Below, piece after piece: positions 49,420-57,147 of a DNA stretch of 64,000 nucleotides. The translations under genes and the position numbers were made by a program. The notes beneath the pieces were generated by a model. It had not been told where the DNA came from. It worked only from the letters and a program-made list of their open reading frames with translations, and ran no database searches. The stretch covers positions 1 through 64,000 of the forward strand of contig SPDP01000003.1 in NCBI GenBank assembly GCA_009360345.1, read 5' to 3'. Within the stretch, counting starts at the first letter, position 1, and each line of letters begins with the position of its first letter. The stretch is from Alcaligenaceae bacterium SAGV5 (GTDB taxonomy: Bacteria; Pseudomonadota; Gammaproteobacteria; Burkholderiales; Burkholderiaceae_B).

Positions 49420-51701
49420 GCGTGTTGTTCCTGTCTGGTCCGCATCCCTTCCCAGATCTTCTCGGGACGGATGGGCAGTTGAGTGATGCGGACGCCGACG
49501 GCGTCTTCGATGGCGGCCGCCAGGGCCGAGGCGACGCCGAAGGTCGCGCTCTCGCCCACGCCCTTGCCGCCGAAGGGGCCGTTGGACTGGTAGGCGTCCA
49601 CCGTCTCGCGGCCGATGTAGCGGGGGATGTCCTGGATGCCGGGGATCTTGTATTCCGACAGGCCGGCGTTGCGCAGCTGGCCTTGTTCGTCGAACTCCAT
49701 TTCTTCCAGCGTGACCGTGCCGAGCTGCATGATGGCCGCGCCGCTGATCTGGGTCTGCACGATCAGCGGGTTGAGCGCGGTGCCGCAATCGACGACGTTC
49801 TCCATGCGCAGGATGGTGTACATGCCGGTTTCCGTGTCGACTTCGACCTCTATCGCCGTGCCGCCTATCATCCAATTGGGCGTGATGTCTTCCGACTGGC
49901 CGGTGGCCTTGTCGGGAGATTGATAGGTGGGCTTGTAGACCCCGGTGCCGATGACCGTGCCGGCCTGCATGCCGAATTTGCGGACGAACAGCATCCCGAG
50001 GTTCTCCGGGTCGATCTCCTCCACGCCGACTTCCTTGGCCATGGCCCGCAACTTGGCCAGCGCGTCTTCGGCGGCCAGGCGCACGGCGTGGCCCATGTGG
50101 AAGGTCGAGCGCGAGCCCAGCGTGGCCATGTCATAGGGCGATGCATCGGTATCGGGGTTGACCACCGAGACCGACTCGGCGGGTACGCCCAGGACTTCGG
50201 ACACGATCATGGCCATCAGGGTGTCCGAGCCCTGGCCCATGTCCACGGTATTGCATTGCACGCTGCAACTGCCGTCGGCGGCCACCGACACGGCCGCCAC
50301 CGAGGTGGTGGGCGAGACGCAGGCCTTGATGCCCACCCCTATGCCGCGGCCGCGCCGGTAGCGTCCGCTGCCGTGCTCGAAGGGCTTGCTCCAGCCGAAA
50401 CGTTCGGCCACGCGGTTGAGCACGAGCGGAATCGCGGCGTCTTTCATGACGGTGCCGGTGGCGTGGCGCTTGCCGTCCGCCAGCACGTTGCGCAAGCGGA
50501 ATTCGACCGGATCCAGGCCCAGGTCGCGGGCGATGATGTCGGCCTGGCTCTCGTAGGCCCAGACCAGTTGCGGAATGCCGAAGCCGCGGAACGCGCCGGC
50601 CGGCGGACGGTTGGTATAGACCGCGACCGAGGTGACGTCGACATGTTCGATGTCGTAGGGCCCGGGAGCGGTGAAGCCCGATTTCTGCGTCACGCGCGGT
50701 CCGATGTCGGCGTAGGCGCCGCCGTTCCAGATGACCTCGCAGCGGCGCGCCAGGATGCGGCCGTTCTCGTCCACCGCCGATTCGATGGTGAAGGTGGTCG
50801 GATGGCGGGTGATGGTGTAGAACTGCTCGGCCATGGTCAGCGCGACCCGCACCGGCCGTTGGCACAGCATGCTCAGCGCCACGGCCAGCGGTTCGAGCTT
50901 GACGTAGAGCTTGCAGCCGAAGCCGCCGCCCAGGAAGGCCGTCTTGACCGTGATCTGGTTCTCGCGCCAGCCGAGCAGCCGCGCGATCTCGGTGCGGGCG
51001 AACGACGGGGTCTGGCTGGCCGTGTAGATGTGCGCGTGGGAATTGCGCACGTCGGCCACCGAGACCATGGGTTCCAGCGGGACATGCATGACCTGCTGGG
51101 TCTTGAAGGTGTTCTTGAACACGCGGTGCGCGCTTTTGAACGCCGCGTCCACGTCGCCTTTCTTGACGCCGAAGGTCAGCGCCACGTTGGTGTCGCGGAT
51201 GCCGTTCAGGTGCTTGAGGTCGGCGAAGGTGCCGGCCGGCCGCAACGAGTCGTGCACGTAGATGTCGGAGTGCATGGCTTCGATTTCGTCGAACACCGCC
51301 GGCAGCTCTTCGATCTCGGCCTGGACCAGGCCCGCGGCATCCTCGGCCACATGGGGCGATTCGGCCACCACCACGGCCACCGGCTCGCCCACGTAGCGCA
51401 CCTTGTCGATGGCGAGAATGGGCTGGTCGTGGAACGCGGGGCCATAGTAGGGCTCCGGAATGACCTTGAGGATGTCGGCGCCGGTGAATACGCCATGGAC
51501 GCCCGGCACCGCTTTCGCCTGGGTGGTGTCGATGCCGAGGAGGCGGCCATGGGCCACGTGGCTGCGCACGATCTTCGCATGCAGCATCCCGGGCAGCGTG
51601 ACGTGGTGGGTATAGTCGACGCGGCCGGTGACCTTGTCGACGGCTTCGAGGCGGCGCAGGCCTTTGCCAAGCCGGTTCAGGGGAGGGCGTTCTGTCGTCA
51701 T
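49416..51701 (-). CDS. Molybdenum hydroxylase, molybdopterin-binding large subunit
   Basis: A 761-residue catalytic subunit that would hydroxylate an aromatic, heterocyclic or acyl-CoA substrate with water as oxygen source. It shows GRVDYTHHVTLPGMLHAKIVRS, FLGGGFGCKLYVK, the cofactor loop PPAGAFRGFG and the catalytic Glu in GKGVGESATFG. The CO-dehydrogenase form I motif AYxCSFR is absent, so it is not a CO dehydrogenase. Adjacent genes encode FAD and Fe-S subunits with 4-bp overlaps on each side. The neighbouring UbiD and CoA ligase suggest furoyl-CoA- or heterocycle-type hydroxylation. Confidence 0.93.
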   Translation of the reverse strand: MTTERPPLNRLGKGLRRLEAVDKVTGRVDYTHHVTLPGMLHAKIVRSHVAHGRLLGIDTTQAKAVPGVHGVFTGADILKVIPEPYYGPAFHDQPILAIDKVRYVGEPVAVVVAESPHVAEDAAGLVQAEIEELPAVFDEIEAMHSDIYVHDSLRPAGTFADLKHLNGIRDTNVALTFGVKKGDVDAAFKSAHRVFKNTFKTQQVMHVPLEPMVSVADVRNSHAHIYTASQTPSFARTEIARLLGWRENQITVKTAFLGGGFGCKLYVKLEPLAVALSMLCQRPVRVALTMAEQFYTITRHPTTFTIESAVDENGRILARRCEVIWNGGAYADIGPRVTQKSGFTAPGPYDIEHVDVTSVAVYTNRPPAGAFRGFGIPQLVWAYESQADIIARDLGLDPVEFRLRNVLADGKRHATGTVMKDAAIPLVLNRVAERFGWSKPFEHGSGRYRRGRGIGVGIKACVSPTTSVAAVSVAADGSCSVQCNTVDMGQGSDTLMAMIVSEVLGVPAESVSVVNPDTDASPYDMATLGSRSTFHMGHAVRLAAEDALAKLRAMAKEVGVEEIDPENLGMLFVRKFGMQAGTVIGTGVYKPTYQSPDKATGQSEDITPNWMIGGTAIEVEVDTETGMYTILRMENVVDCGTALNPLIVQTQISGAAIMQLGTVTLEEMEFDEQGQLRNAGLSEYKIPGIQDIPRYIGRETVDAYQSNGPFGGKGVGESATFGVASALAAAIEDAVGVRITQLPIRPEKIWEGMRTRQEQHA

Positions 51702-52576
51702 GCGTGTCTCGCTGCCGGTTTGGGAGCTTGCAGGGCCTGTTCGAATACTTCGGGCAGGTAGGCGCGCAGCAGGGCCTGCTTGTATTCCATGCTGCCGTGG
51801 CTGTCGGGTACCAGGGTGGCTTCGTCCACCGCCGCCTGCGCGGCGCGCCGGCCCAGTTCGGCCGACCAGGCCTGGCCGTCGAGCACGGCCTCGGCCTGCC
51901 GCAGGCGCGTGGGACGGTCGGTGGCGGCGCCGATGAACAGCCGTGTCCGGGCGATGCGGCCGTTGTCCAGGTCGAACGCGGCGGCGATGCCCAGCGTGGG
52001 CCAGTCGTGGCGCGCGCGGGTGGTGACTTTCTTGTAGTAGGCGCAGGCGGGCTGGCGAGGGATGACCAGGCCGGTGATCAGTTCGTCGGCCTCCAGCGCG
52101 GTCTCGTAGTAGCCTTGGTAGAGCTGCTCGACGGCTATCTCGCGCGCGCCGCGCACGCTTTGCGCGACCACCCGGGCATTCAGCGCGCTGAGCACGGGCG
52201 GCAGGTCCATGTGCGGATCACCATGCGAGAGGTAGCCCCCTATCATGGCGACGTTGCGCACCCGTGGGTTGGCCAGCGTGGTGAATACCTGGGGCAGCAG
52301 CGGATGCGAGGCGCACAGGCCGGGGTGGCGTTCCATCTCGCCCAGCGTGACCAGGCCGTCGATACGGGCCTGGCCGTCGTCGTCGACGCGGATCTTGCGC
52401 AGGCTGTCGCGCAGGCCTTCCAGGCTGAGCAGGCTGTCCACGTTCAGGATGCCCGCGCGGCGCATCAGCGAGATCGCCGTCGCGCCGCTGACCGGGCGGC
52501 CGGCGAAGCCTGGCGCGGCAAGGATCGCCAGTGCCTCGTCCAGGGTGGCCGGCTGCAGCAATTCAAAAGGGGACAT
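51698..52576 (-). CDS. Molybdenum hydroxylase, FAD-binding medium subunit
   Basis: A 292-residue CoxM-type subunit. The first FAD loop is divergent (RPVSGATAISLMRR instead of AGGTDL), while the second, NPRVRNVAMIGGYLSHGDPHMDLPP, is well conserved. The C-terminal FAD/CO-DH clamp domain follows. It overlaps the large subunit by 4 bp. It accepts electrons from the Fe-S subunit and passes them to an external acceptor. Subunit order FAD - Mo - Fe-S matches many catabolic hydroxylases. Confidence 0.92.
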   Translation of the reverse strand: MSPFELLQPATLDEALAILAAPGFAGRPVSGATAISLMRRAGILNVDSLLSLEGLRDSLRKIRVDDDGQARIDGLVTLGEMERHPGLCASHPLLPQVFTTLANPRVRNVAMIGGYLSHGDPHMDLPPVLSALNARVVAQSVRGAREIAVEQLYQGYYETALEADELITGLVIPRQPACAYYKKVTTRARHDWPTLGIAAAFDLDNGRIARTRLFIGAATDRPTRLRQAEAVLDGQAWSAELGRRAAQAAVDEATLVPDSHGSMEYKQALLRAYLPEVFEQALQAPKPAARHA

Positions 52577-52592
52577 GTCGTGTTCCTCGCGT

Positions 52593-53402
52593 CTAGGCCC
52601 GGGCCAGGGCCAGCAGGCTGTCGGCCACTTCGCGCGGATATTCCAGCGGCGACAGGTGCCGGGCCCGGGGCAGGACCCGCAGCACCGAGCTGGCGATGGC
52701 GTCGGCCAGGGCCTGGGCCATCGCCACGGGCGTGGCGTAGTCCTCTTCGCCGACCAGGATCCGGGTGGGCGCCTGGATACCGTCCATGCCCGCGCGCAGG
52801 TCCATGTTGCCCAGCATGCGGCAGGTTTCCAGATAGGCCGGCACGTCGTTGGCGAGGAAGATCCGTTTGCTGTGTTCCACGACCTCGGGATGGTCGAGGC
52901 GGAAAGCGTCGGTGAACCAGCGCGTTTCCTGGAAGGCGATCAGGCTCGCCAGGCCTTCCTGCACGGCCTTCTGGCCGCGGCCCTCCCAGTCCGCCGGGGC
53001 GGTCGCGCCATACCAGGCGGTGGTGTCGAACAGTCCCAGGCCGGCCGTGCGGCCGGGGTGGCGGATGCCGAACGCCAGGGCGACGCAGCCGCCCATCGAT
53101 GCGCCGCCCACCACCGCGCGTTCCCAGCCCAGTGCGTCGAGCACACCGGCCACGTCGTCGGCGAAGGTCTCGATGCGGTAGGGGCCGGCGGGTTTGTCCG
53201 ACCGGCCGTGGCCGCGCGCGTCCACGGCCGCCACGGCGGCGTCCGGCCCCAGTTCGGCCACGACCGTGTCCCAGAAACTGTGGTCCATGGCCAGGGAGTG
53301 GATCAGGGCGAACCGGTGCTTCGCATCGGCCTTGCCGTGCAGGGCGTAGGCAATGCGGGCGCCGTCGGCGGAGGAGGAGTAGTGCAGTTGCATGTCGGGC
53401 AT
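52593..53402 (-). CDS. Alpha/beta hydrolase (3-oxoadipate enol-lactonase-like)
   Basis: A 269-residue soluble hydrolase with LIHSLAMDHSFWD (oxyanion region), DARGHGRSDKP, the nucleophile Ser in GASMGGCVA, an Asp in VGEEDYATP and a His in ARHLSPLEYP. It resembles PcaD-type enol-lactonases. The start is uncertain: Met1 (53402) or Met4 (53393). In the middle of the operon it could hydrolyse a lactone or a CoA-thioester intermediate formed after ring hydroxylation. A PcaD role cannot be distinguished from other C-O or C-C hydrolases. Confidence 0.87.
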   Translation of the reverse strand: MPDMQLHYSSSADGARIAYALHGKADAKHRFALIHSLAMDHSFWDTVVAELGPDAAVAAVDARGHGRSDKPAGPYRIETFADDVAGVLDALGWERAVVGGASMGGCVALAFGIRHPGRTAGLGLFDTTAWYGATAPADWEGRGQKAVQEGLASLIAFQETRWFTDAFRLDHPEVVEHSKRIFLANDVPAYLETCRMLGNMDLRAGMDGIQAPTRILVGEEDYATPVAMAQALADAIASSVLRVLPRARHLSPLEYPREVADSLLALARA

Positions 53403-53419
53403 CTCGTTTACCGCTCGGG

Positions 53420-54382
53420 TTAGTCGACCTTGCCGATGCGCTGCACGGCCTGGATCTGTCCTTCGGCGTCTTCCTTCCAGAACCTGGTGAAATCCGCGGT
53501 GTTCAAATACTTGATGGGCAGGCCGGCCCCTTCTTCGATGACTTTCTGCACGCGGGCGTCGTCCACGGCGAACTTGACGGCTTCCCCGAGTTTTTCGAGC
53601 GCCGCGGGCGGGGTGCCGGCCGGGGCGAACAGTCCGCTCCATTGATAGAACTCGACGTTGTAGCCGAGCGATTTCAGGCTGGGCAGCTTGGGGAAGGCTT
53701 CGACGGGCTCGCTGCCCCAGTGGGCCAGCAGGCGCACCGCGCCGCTGTCCACGTGCTGCTTGACCGAGCCGGGCGAGACGGCCAGGGCCTGGATCTGCTT
53801 GCCCAGCAGCGCCATCATGGCCGGGCCGGCGCCGCCGTAGGGCACGTGCAGGGTCTTCATGCCGGCGGTATTCGCCAGCGAGGCCATGTACATGTGCAGC
53901 GTGCCGTATACGCCCGACGAGCCGTAGGTGATCTGTTCCTTGCCGGCATAGGCGATGAATTCCTGCGCCGTTTTCCACGGACTGTCGCTGCGGACGGCGA
54001 GTACGGCGGGGTCGGCCGTGATGCGGGCGATGGGGGTGAGCTGGCTGACCTGATACATGGGCTGGCGGCCGATCAGCTTGTCGGCCGCGGGCATGCTGGA
54101 GATCGCCGGCAGCGACATCAGGATGGTGTAGCCGTCCGCCTTGGCGCGCGCGGCATGGGCAATGCCGACCGCGCCGCCGGAACCGACCTTGTTTTCCACG
54201 ATCACGGGTTGGCCCAGCTTGCGCGCCATGGCTTCGGCCACGGGACGGGCGACAGCGTCGGTCACGCCGCCCGGCGCGAACGGCACGATCATGGTGATGG
54301 GGCGGGCCGGCCATTGCTGGGCCTGGGCGCCGCCCGCCGCAACGGTGGCGGCGACTGCCGCGGCGATGACGTATGGGTTCAT
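53420..54382 (-). CDS. Bug-family periplasmic substrate-binding receptor
   Basis: A 320-residue exported receptor; signal cleaved after about residue 21 (GAQA/QQW). Landmarks are WPARPITMIVPFAPGGVTDAVAR, VENKVGSGG and KADGYTILMS. The usual VPYKG is VPYGG, and the GSSGVYGTLHMY ligand-loop region is unusual, which may reflect a distinct cargo from the other Bug in this operon. CAAGGAGCAAAC precedes the ATG. It is situated between the UbiD decarboxylase and hydrolase genes. Confidence 0.93.
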   Translation of the reverse strand: MNPYVIAAAVAATVAAGGAQAQQWPARPITMIVPFAPGGVTDAVARPVAEAMARKLGQPVIVENKVGSGGAVGIAHAARAKADGYTILMSLPAISSMPAADKLIGRQPMYQVSQLTPIARITADPAVLAVRSDSPWKTAQEFIAYAGKEQITYGSSGVYGTLHMYMASLANTAGMKTLHVPYGGAGPAMMALLGKQIQALAVSPGSVKQHVDSGAVRLLAHWGSEPVEAFPKLPSLKSLGYNVEFYQWSGLFAPAGTPPAALEKLGEAVKFAVDDARVQKVIEEGAGLPIKYLNTADFTRFWKEDAEGQIQAVQRIGKVD

Positions 54383-54403
54383 GTTTGCTCCTTGTGTTCT
54401 TGC

Positions 54404-55864
54404 TTATTCGTCGAGAATGTGACCCCATTTCTGGCGGGTCGCGGCCTGCAGGGATTTGCTCGCCTCGGCCACCTCGGGGAAACGGGTCAGGTAGTCGTAG
54501 GGCCGGCATGCATCGATGACGGCCTTGGAGTTGAAGGGCGTGTCGGTGTCGAAGGTGACGAACAGCGGGTCGTTCCTGGATCCCATGCCGCGCCGCACGA
54601 TGTCTATGTCGCGCTCCGGATCCGAGCGCGTGGCCACCGCCCACATCACTTCCTGCAGATTGGCCGGATCGATATCCTCGTCCACCACGACCGCCCAGCG
54701 CGACATATAGGCGCCCACGCCGCAATTGAGCAGCAGGTGGCCAGCCTGGCGCGCATGGCCCGGATAACGCTGCTTGATCGAGACCACGTTGAACATGCGC
54801 GCGCCACCGATCTCGTGCGCCCACACCGCCTGCACGTCGGGCACGCCCCCGGCCTGCAGGGCGTCCATCAGCAGCGCCGAACGCATCACCGCCTTGGAGT
54901 AGGAGTAGTCGTTGGGCGGCTTGGCCGGAGGGCTGCCCAGCAGGATGGGCCGGGAGCGGTAATAGATGCGTTCGATGGTGACCACGGGCGACACCCCCTG
55001 CTTGCCGGGGTAGTAGCCGTGGAATTCGCCGAACGGGCCTTCTTCCTTGAGATCTCCCGGGTGCGCCCAGCCTTCGATCACGATCTCGGCGGCGGACGGA
55101 AACGGCAGGCCGGTGACCTGGCCGCGCACGACCTCCACCGGTTGGCCCAGGATGGCGCCGATGTAGTTGTACTCGCACATGCCATAGGGCACTTCGATGC
55201 CGGAGATGGTGTAGCCCAGCGGGTCGCAGCCCAGCACGATGGCGACGGGAAAGGGCTTGCCGGCCGCCATGTGCTTGTCGTATTGGATGGCACCGTGCTT
55301 GCCGGGGATCATGTCCAGCCCGACGTGGTTGCGGTCGTGGATCATGACGCGATAGGTGCCGACGTTGACCCAGTCCGAGTCCAGGTCCCGGGTGACCACC
55401 ATGCAGCCGGTGCCGATGTAGCGGCCGCCGTCTTTCTCGTGCCAGAGCGGGGCGGGGAAAGCGGTTACGTCCACGTCCTCGCCCGCGACCACGTGTTCGA
55501 GCACCGGACCGGAGTCGACTTCGACCGGATCGTAGTCGGCGGCCCGGCTCTTCCAGGTGCTGGGCCGTCCGCGCAGCTTGGCCACCAGATCCTGGTGGCC
55601 GTCGATCTCGCCGAGCCGCAGGATGTTGGCCAGCCGCACCGCGTTCGAGGTGGTGCAGGCCAGCACGCGGTGGCCGGCGGGATAGCCGGGAATGTCGTCG
55701 AACAGCAGTGCCTTGGGGTCGGCCTTCTTGACGTTGAGTTCGGCGATGGCGCCAAGCTCCAGGTTCCAGTCCGCGCCCGAGACCTGCTTGAGCTGCTTTC
55801 GGGCGTCGATGTCGGCAAGCCATTGCCGCAGGTCCAATCCGTTTGCCTTGGTGTACGTCGTCAT
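54404..55864 (-). CDS. UbiD-family decarboxylase
   Basis: A 486-residue prenylated-FMN-dependent (de)carboxylase. UbiD features include YIGTGCMVVTRD, the GPFGEFHGYYPGKQG segment with active-site Glu, and VVVDEDIDPANLQEVMWA near the C-terminus, which holds the conserved acidic residues. The enzyme would remove CO2 from an aromatic or heteroaromatic acid (furan-, pyrrole- or hydroxybenzoate-type). No flavin prenyltransferase (ubiX) gene is nearby; the housekeeping one must supply cofactor. It is the second gene of the operon, after a Bug receptor. Confidence 0.92.
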   Translation of the reverse strand: MTTYTKANGLDLRQWLADIDARKQLKQVSGADWNLELGAIAELNVKKADPKALLFDDIPGYPAGHRVLACTTSNAVRLANILRLGEIDGHQDLVAKLRGRPSTWKSRAADYDPVEVDSGPVLEHVVAGEDVDVTAFPAPLWHEKDGGRYIGTGCMVVTRDLDSDWVNVGTYRVMIHDRNHVGLDMIPGKHGAIQYDKHMAAGKPFPVAIVLGCDPLGYTISGIEVPYGMCEYNYIGAILGQPVEVVRGQVTGLPFPSAAEIVIEGWAHPGDLKEEGPFGEFHGYYPGKQGVSPVVTIERIYYRSRPILLGSPPAKPPNDYSYSKAVMRSALLMDALQAGGVPDVQAVWAHEIGGARMFNVVSIKQRYPGHARQAGHLLLNCGVGAYMSRWAVVVDEDIDPANLQEVMWAVATRSDPERDIDIVRRGMGSRNDPLFVTFDTDTPFNSKAVIDACRPYDYLTRFPEVAEASKSLQAATRQKWGHILDE

Positions 55865-55907
55865 TCAGTTTCCGTAGGTAAGTCGCCGCGCGAGGCGCGC
55901 GGGGTAT

Positions 55908-56870
55908 TCAGGGTTCGATCCTGGCGCGCTCGATCACGCCGCGGACGTTCTTCAGGTCGAATTCGATGCGTTGCTTGAATTCGGCGGGAGGCATGCCGCC
56001 CACGGTGGCGCCGTTGTCGGCGAAGCGCTGGATGACGTCGGCGGCGGCGAGGGTCTTGGCGACTTCACGGTGCAGGGTTTCGACGATGGCGTCGGGCGTG
56101 CCCTTGGGGGCGAACATGCCAACCCAGTTCGACGCATCCACGCGCGGTATGCCGGCGCCCTGGGCGGTCTTCCATTCGGGGTGGTCGGCCATGGTCTTGC
56201 GCGTCAGCAGGCCGATCACGTGGACGCGGCCGGTCTTGACGTGCGGCAGCACAGCGGGTACGGCCACCACGCCCAGCGGCACCTCGCCGCCGGCCACGGC
56301 CGCCATCGCCGGCGCGCCGCCCTTGTAGGGGACGTGCATGAGCTTGACACCGGCTTCCAGCGCGAGCCATTCGCCGCCCAGGTGGTTGTAGCTGCCGGCG
56401 CCCGGCGACGAGAACGCGAGCGCATCGGGCCTGGCCTTGGCGGCCTTGATCACGTCGTCGAAGGTCCTGTAGGGCGTGGCGGCGTTGGCCACGAGCAGCA
56501 GCGGCGTATCGCTGACCAGGGTGATGGGCTTGAAGTCGCGTTCAAGCTCATAGGGAACATGTTTGAACAGCGCCGGGTTGACCGAAAACTCGCCGGTGTG
56601 CGCCATCAGCAGCGTGTAGCCGTCGGCGGGGGCCTGCGCCACGTTGGTGACGGCGATGAAGCCATTGCCGCCAGGCTTGTTCTCCACGATGACGTTCCAG
56701 CCCAGGCGCTCGGTCATCTTCTGTGCCAGCAGGCGGGCCGTCACGTCGACCACGCCGCCGGCGGCAAAGGGCACCACCATGCGTATCGGACGATTCGGAT
56801 AATCCTGTGCGTAGGTTGCGCCCGAGAGGGCGATGAGCAAGGTGCCCGCCAGCGTTTTCGCTGTTTTCAT
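55908..56870 (-). CDS. Bug-family periplasmic substrate-binding receptor
   Basis: A 320-residue exported receptor with a ~21-residue signal peptide (ATYA/QDY). Landmarks are YPNRPIRMVVPFAAGGVVDVTAR, VENKPGGNG, PADGYTLLMA and an intact VPYKGGAPAMAA loop. I placed the start at 56870, preceded by AGGGAGACACA; the frame extending to 57011 lacks support. It is the first gene of the nine-gene minus-strand operon and thus likely binds the growth substrate. It and the Bug at 53420-54382 are clearly different proteins, so the operon may import two compounds. Confidence 0.93.
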   Translation of the reverse strand: MKTAKTLAGTLLIALSGATYAQDYPNRPIRMVVPFAAGGVVDVTARLLAQKMTERLGWNVIVENKPGGNGFIAVTNVAQAPADGYTLLMAHTGEFSVNPALFKHVPYELERDFKPITLVSDTPLLLVANAATPYRTFDDVIKAAKARPDALAFSSPGAGSYNHLGGEWLALEAGVKLMHVPYKGGAPAMAAVAGGEVPLGVVAVPAVLPHVKTGRVHVIGLLTRKTMADHPEWKTAQGAGIPRVDASNWVGMFAPKGTPDAIVETLHREVAKTLAAADVIQRFADNGATVGGMPPAEFKQRIEFDLKNVRGVIERARIEP

Positions 56871-57041
56871 TGTGTCTCCCTGTGCCGGATCATCTGGGTC
56901 CGGTTTGTCCAAGTCCGGCGCATTGTGCCGACGGGGGGAGGGCTCGCCAAATGAAATGTTCTTATGGCGCACATGAGGATTTTTATTGGCCGTGAGCCGG
57001 GAGTCCCGCATGTCATCGGGGCGTCATTGATGTAACGGTGC

Positions 57042-57069
57042 TAAAGAGCCGTCCGGTCCGGGCCGATAA
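57042..57069 (+). promoter_or_regulatory. Sigma-28 (FliA)-type promoter of the chemoreceptor gene
   Basis: TAAA at 57042-57045 and the full consensus GCCGATAA at 57062-57069 are 16 bases apart; the flagellar sigma-28 consensus is TAAA-N15-GCCGATAA. It lies 78 bases upstream of the chemoreceptor ATG, exactly where a flagellar-class promoter is expected. Confidence 0.8.
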
Positions 57070-57082
57070 ACCGGATGACGCG

Positions 57083-57114
57083 CAACGGCGGGGTTCTTCG
57101 GAACCCCGCCGTTG
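57083..57114 (+). other. 14-bp hairpin with UUCG tetraloop in the chemoreceptor leader
   Basis: CAACGGCGGGGTTC (57083-57096) pairs perfectly with GAACCCCGCCGTTG (57101-57114) around TTCG, closed by C-G as in the extra-stable cUUCGg tetraloop. It begins ~7 bases after the expected sigma-28 start site. It may protect the mRNA 5' end or act as an attenuator; only short T runs follow. Confidence 0.75.
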
Positions 57115-57147
57115 CCGTTTGTGGCCTAGGGTTTTCATAAGGACGTC

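Noticed and set aside
49422..51761. A 779-codon plus-strand frame opposite the molybdenum hydroxylase large subunit
   Set aside because: It is rich in His, Gly, Ala and Asp with no domain, and mirrors a gene with clear family motifs; a high-G+C shadow.
49416..52576. Aerobic CO dehydrogenase (coxMSL)
   Set aside because: CoxG and the three subunits suggest it, but the large subunit has GAFRGFG rather than the AYxCSFR loop of true CO dehydrogenase.
53099..55978. A 959-codon plus-strand frame across the UbiD, Bug and hydrolase genes
   Set aside because: It spans three well-supported minus-strand genes and has shadow-like composition.
56871..57011. N-terminal extension of the Bug receptor
   Set aside because: It would bury the signal peptide behind 47 residues without family similarity.
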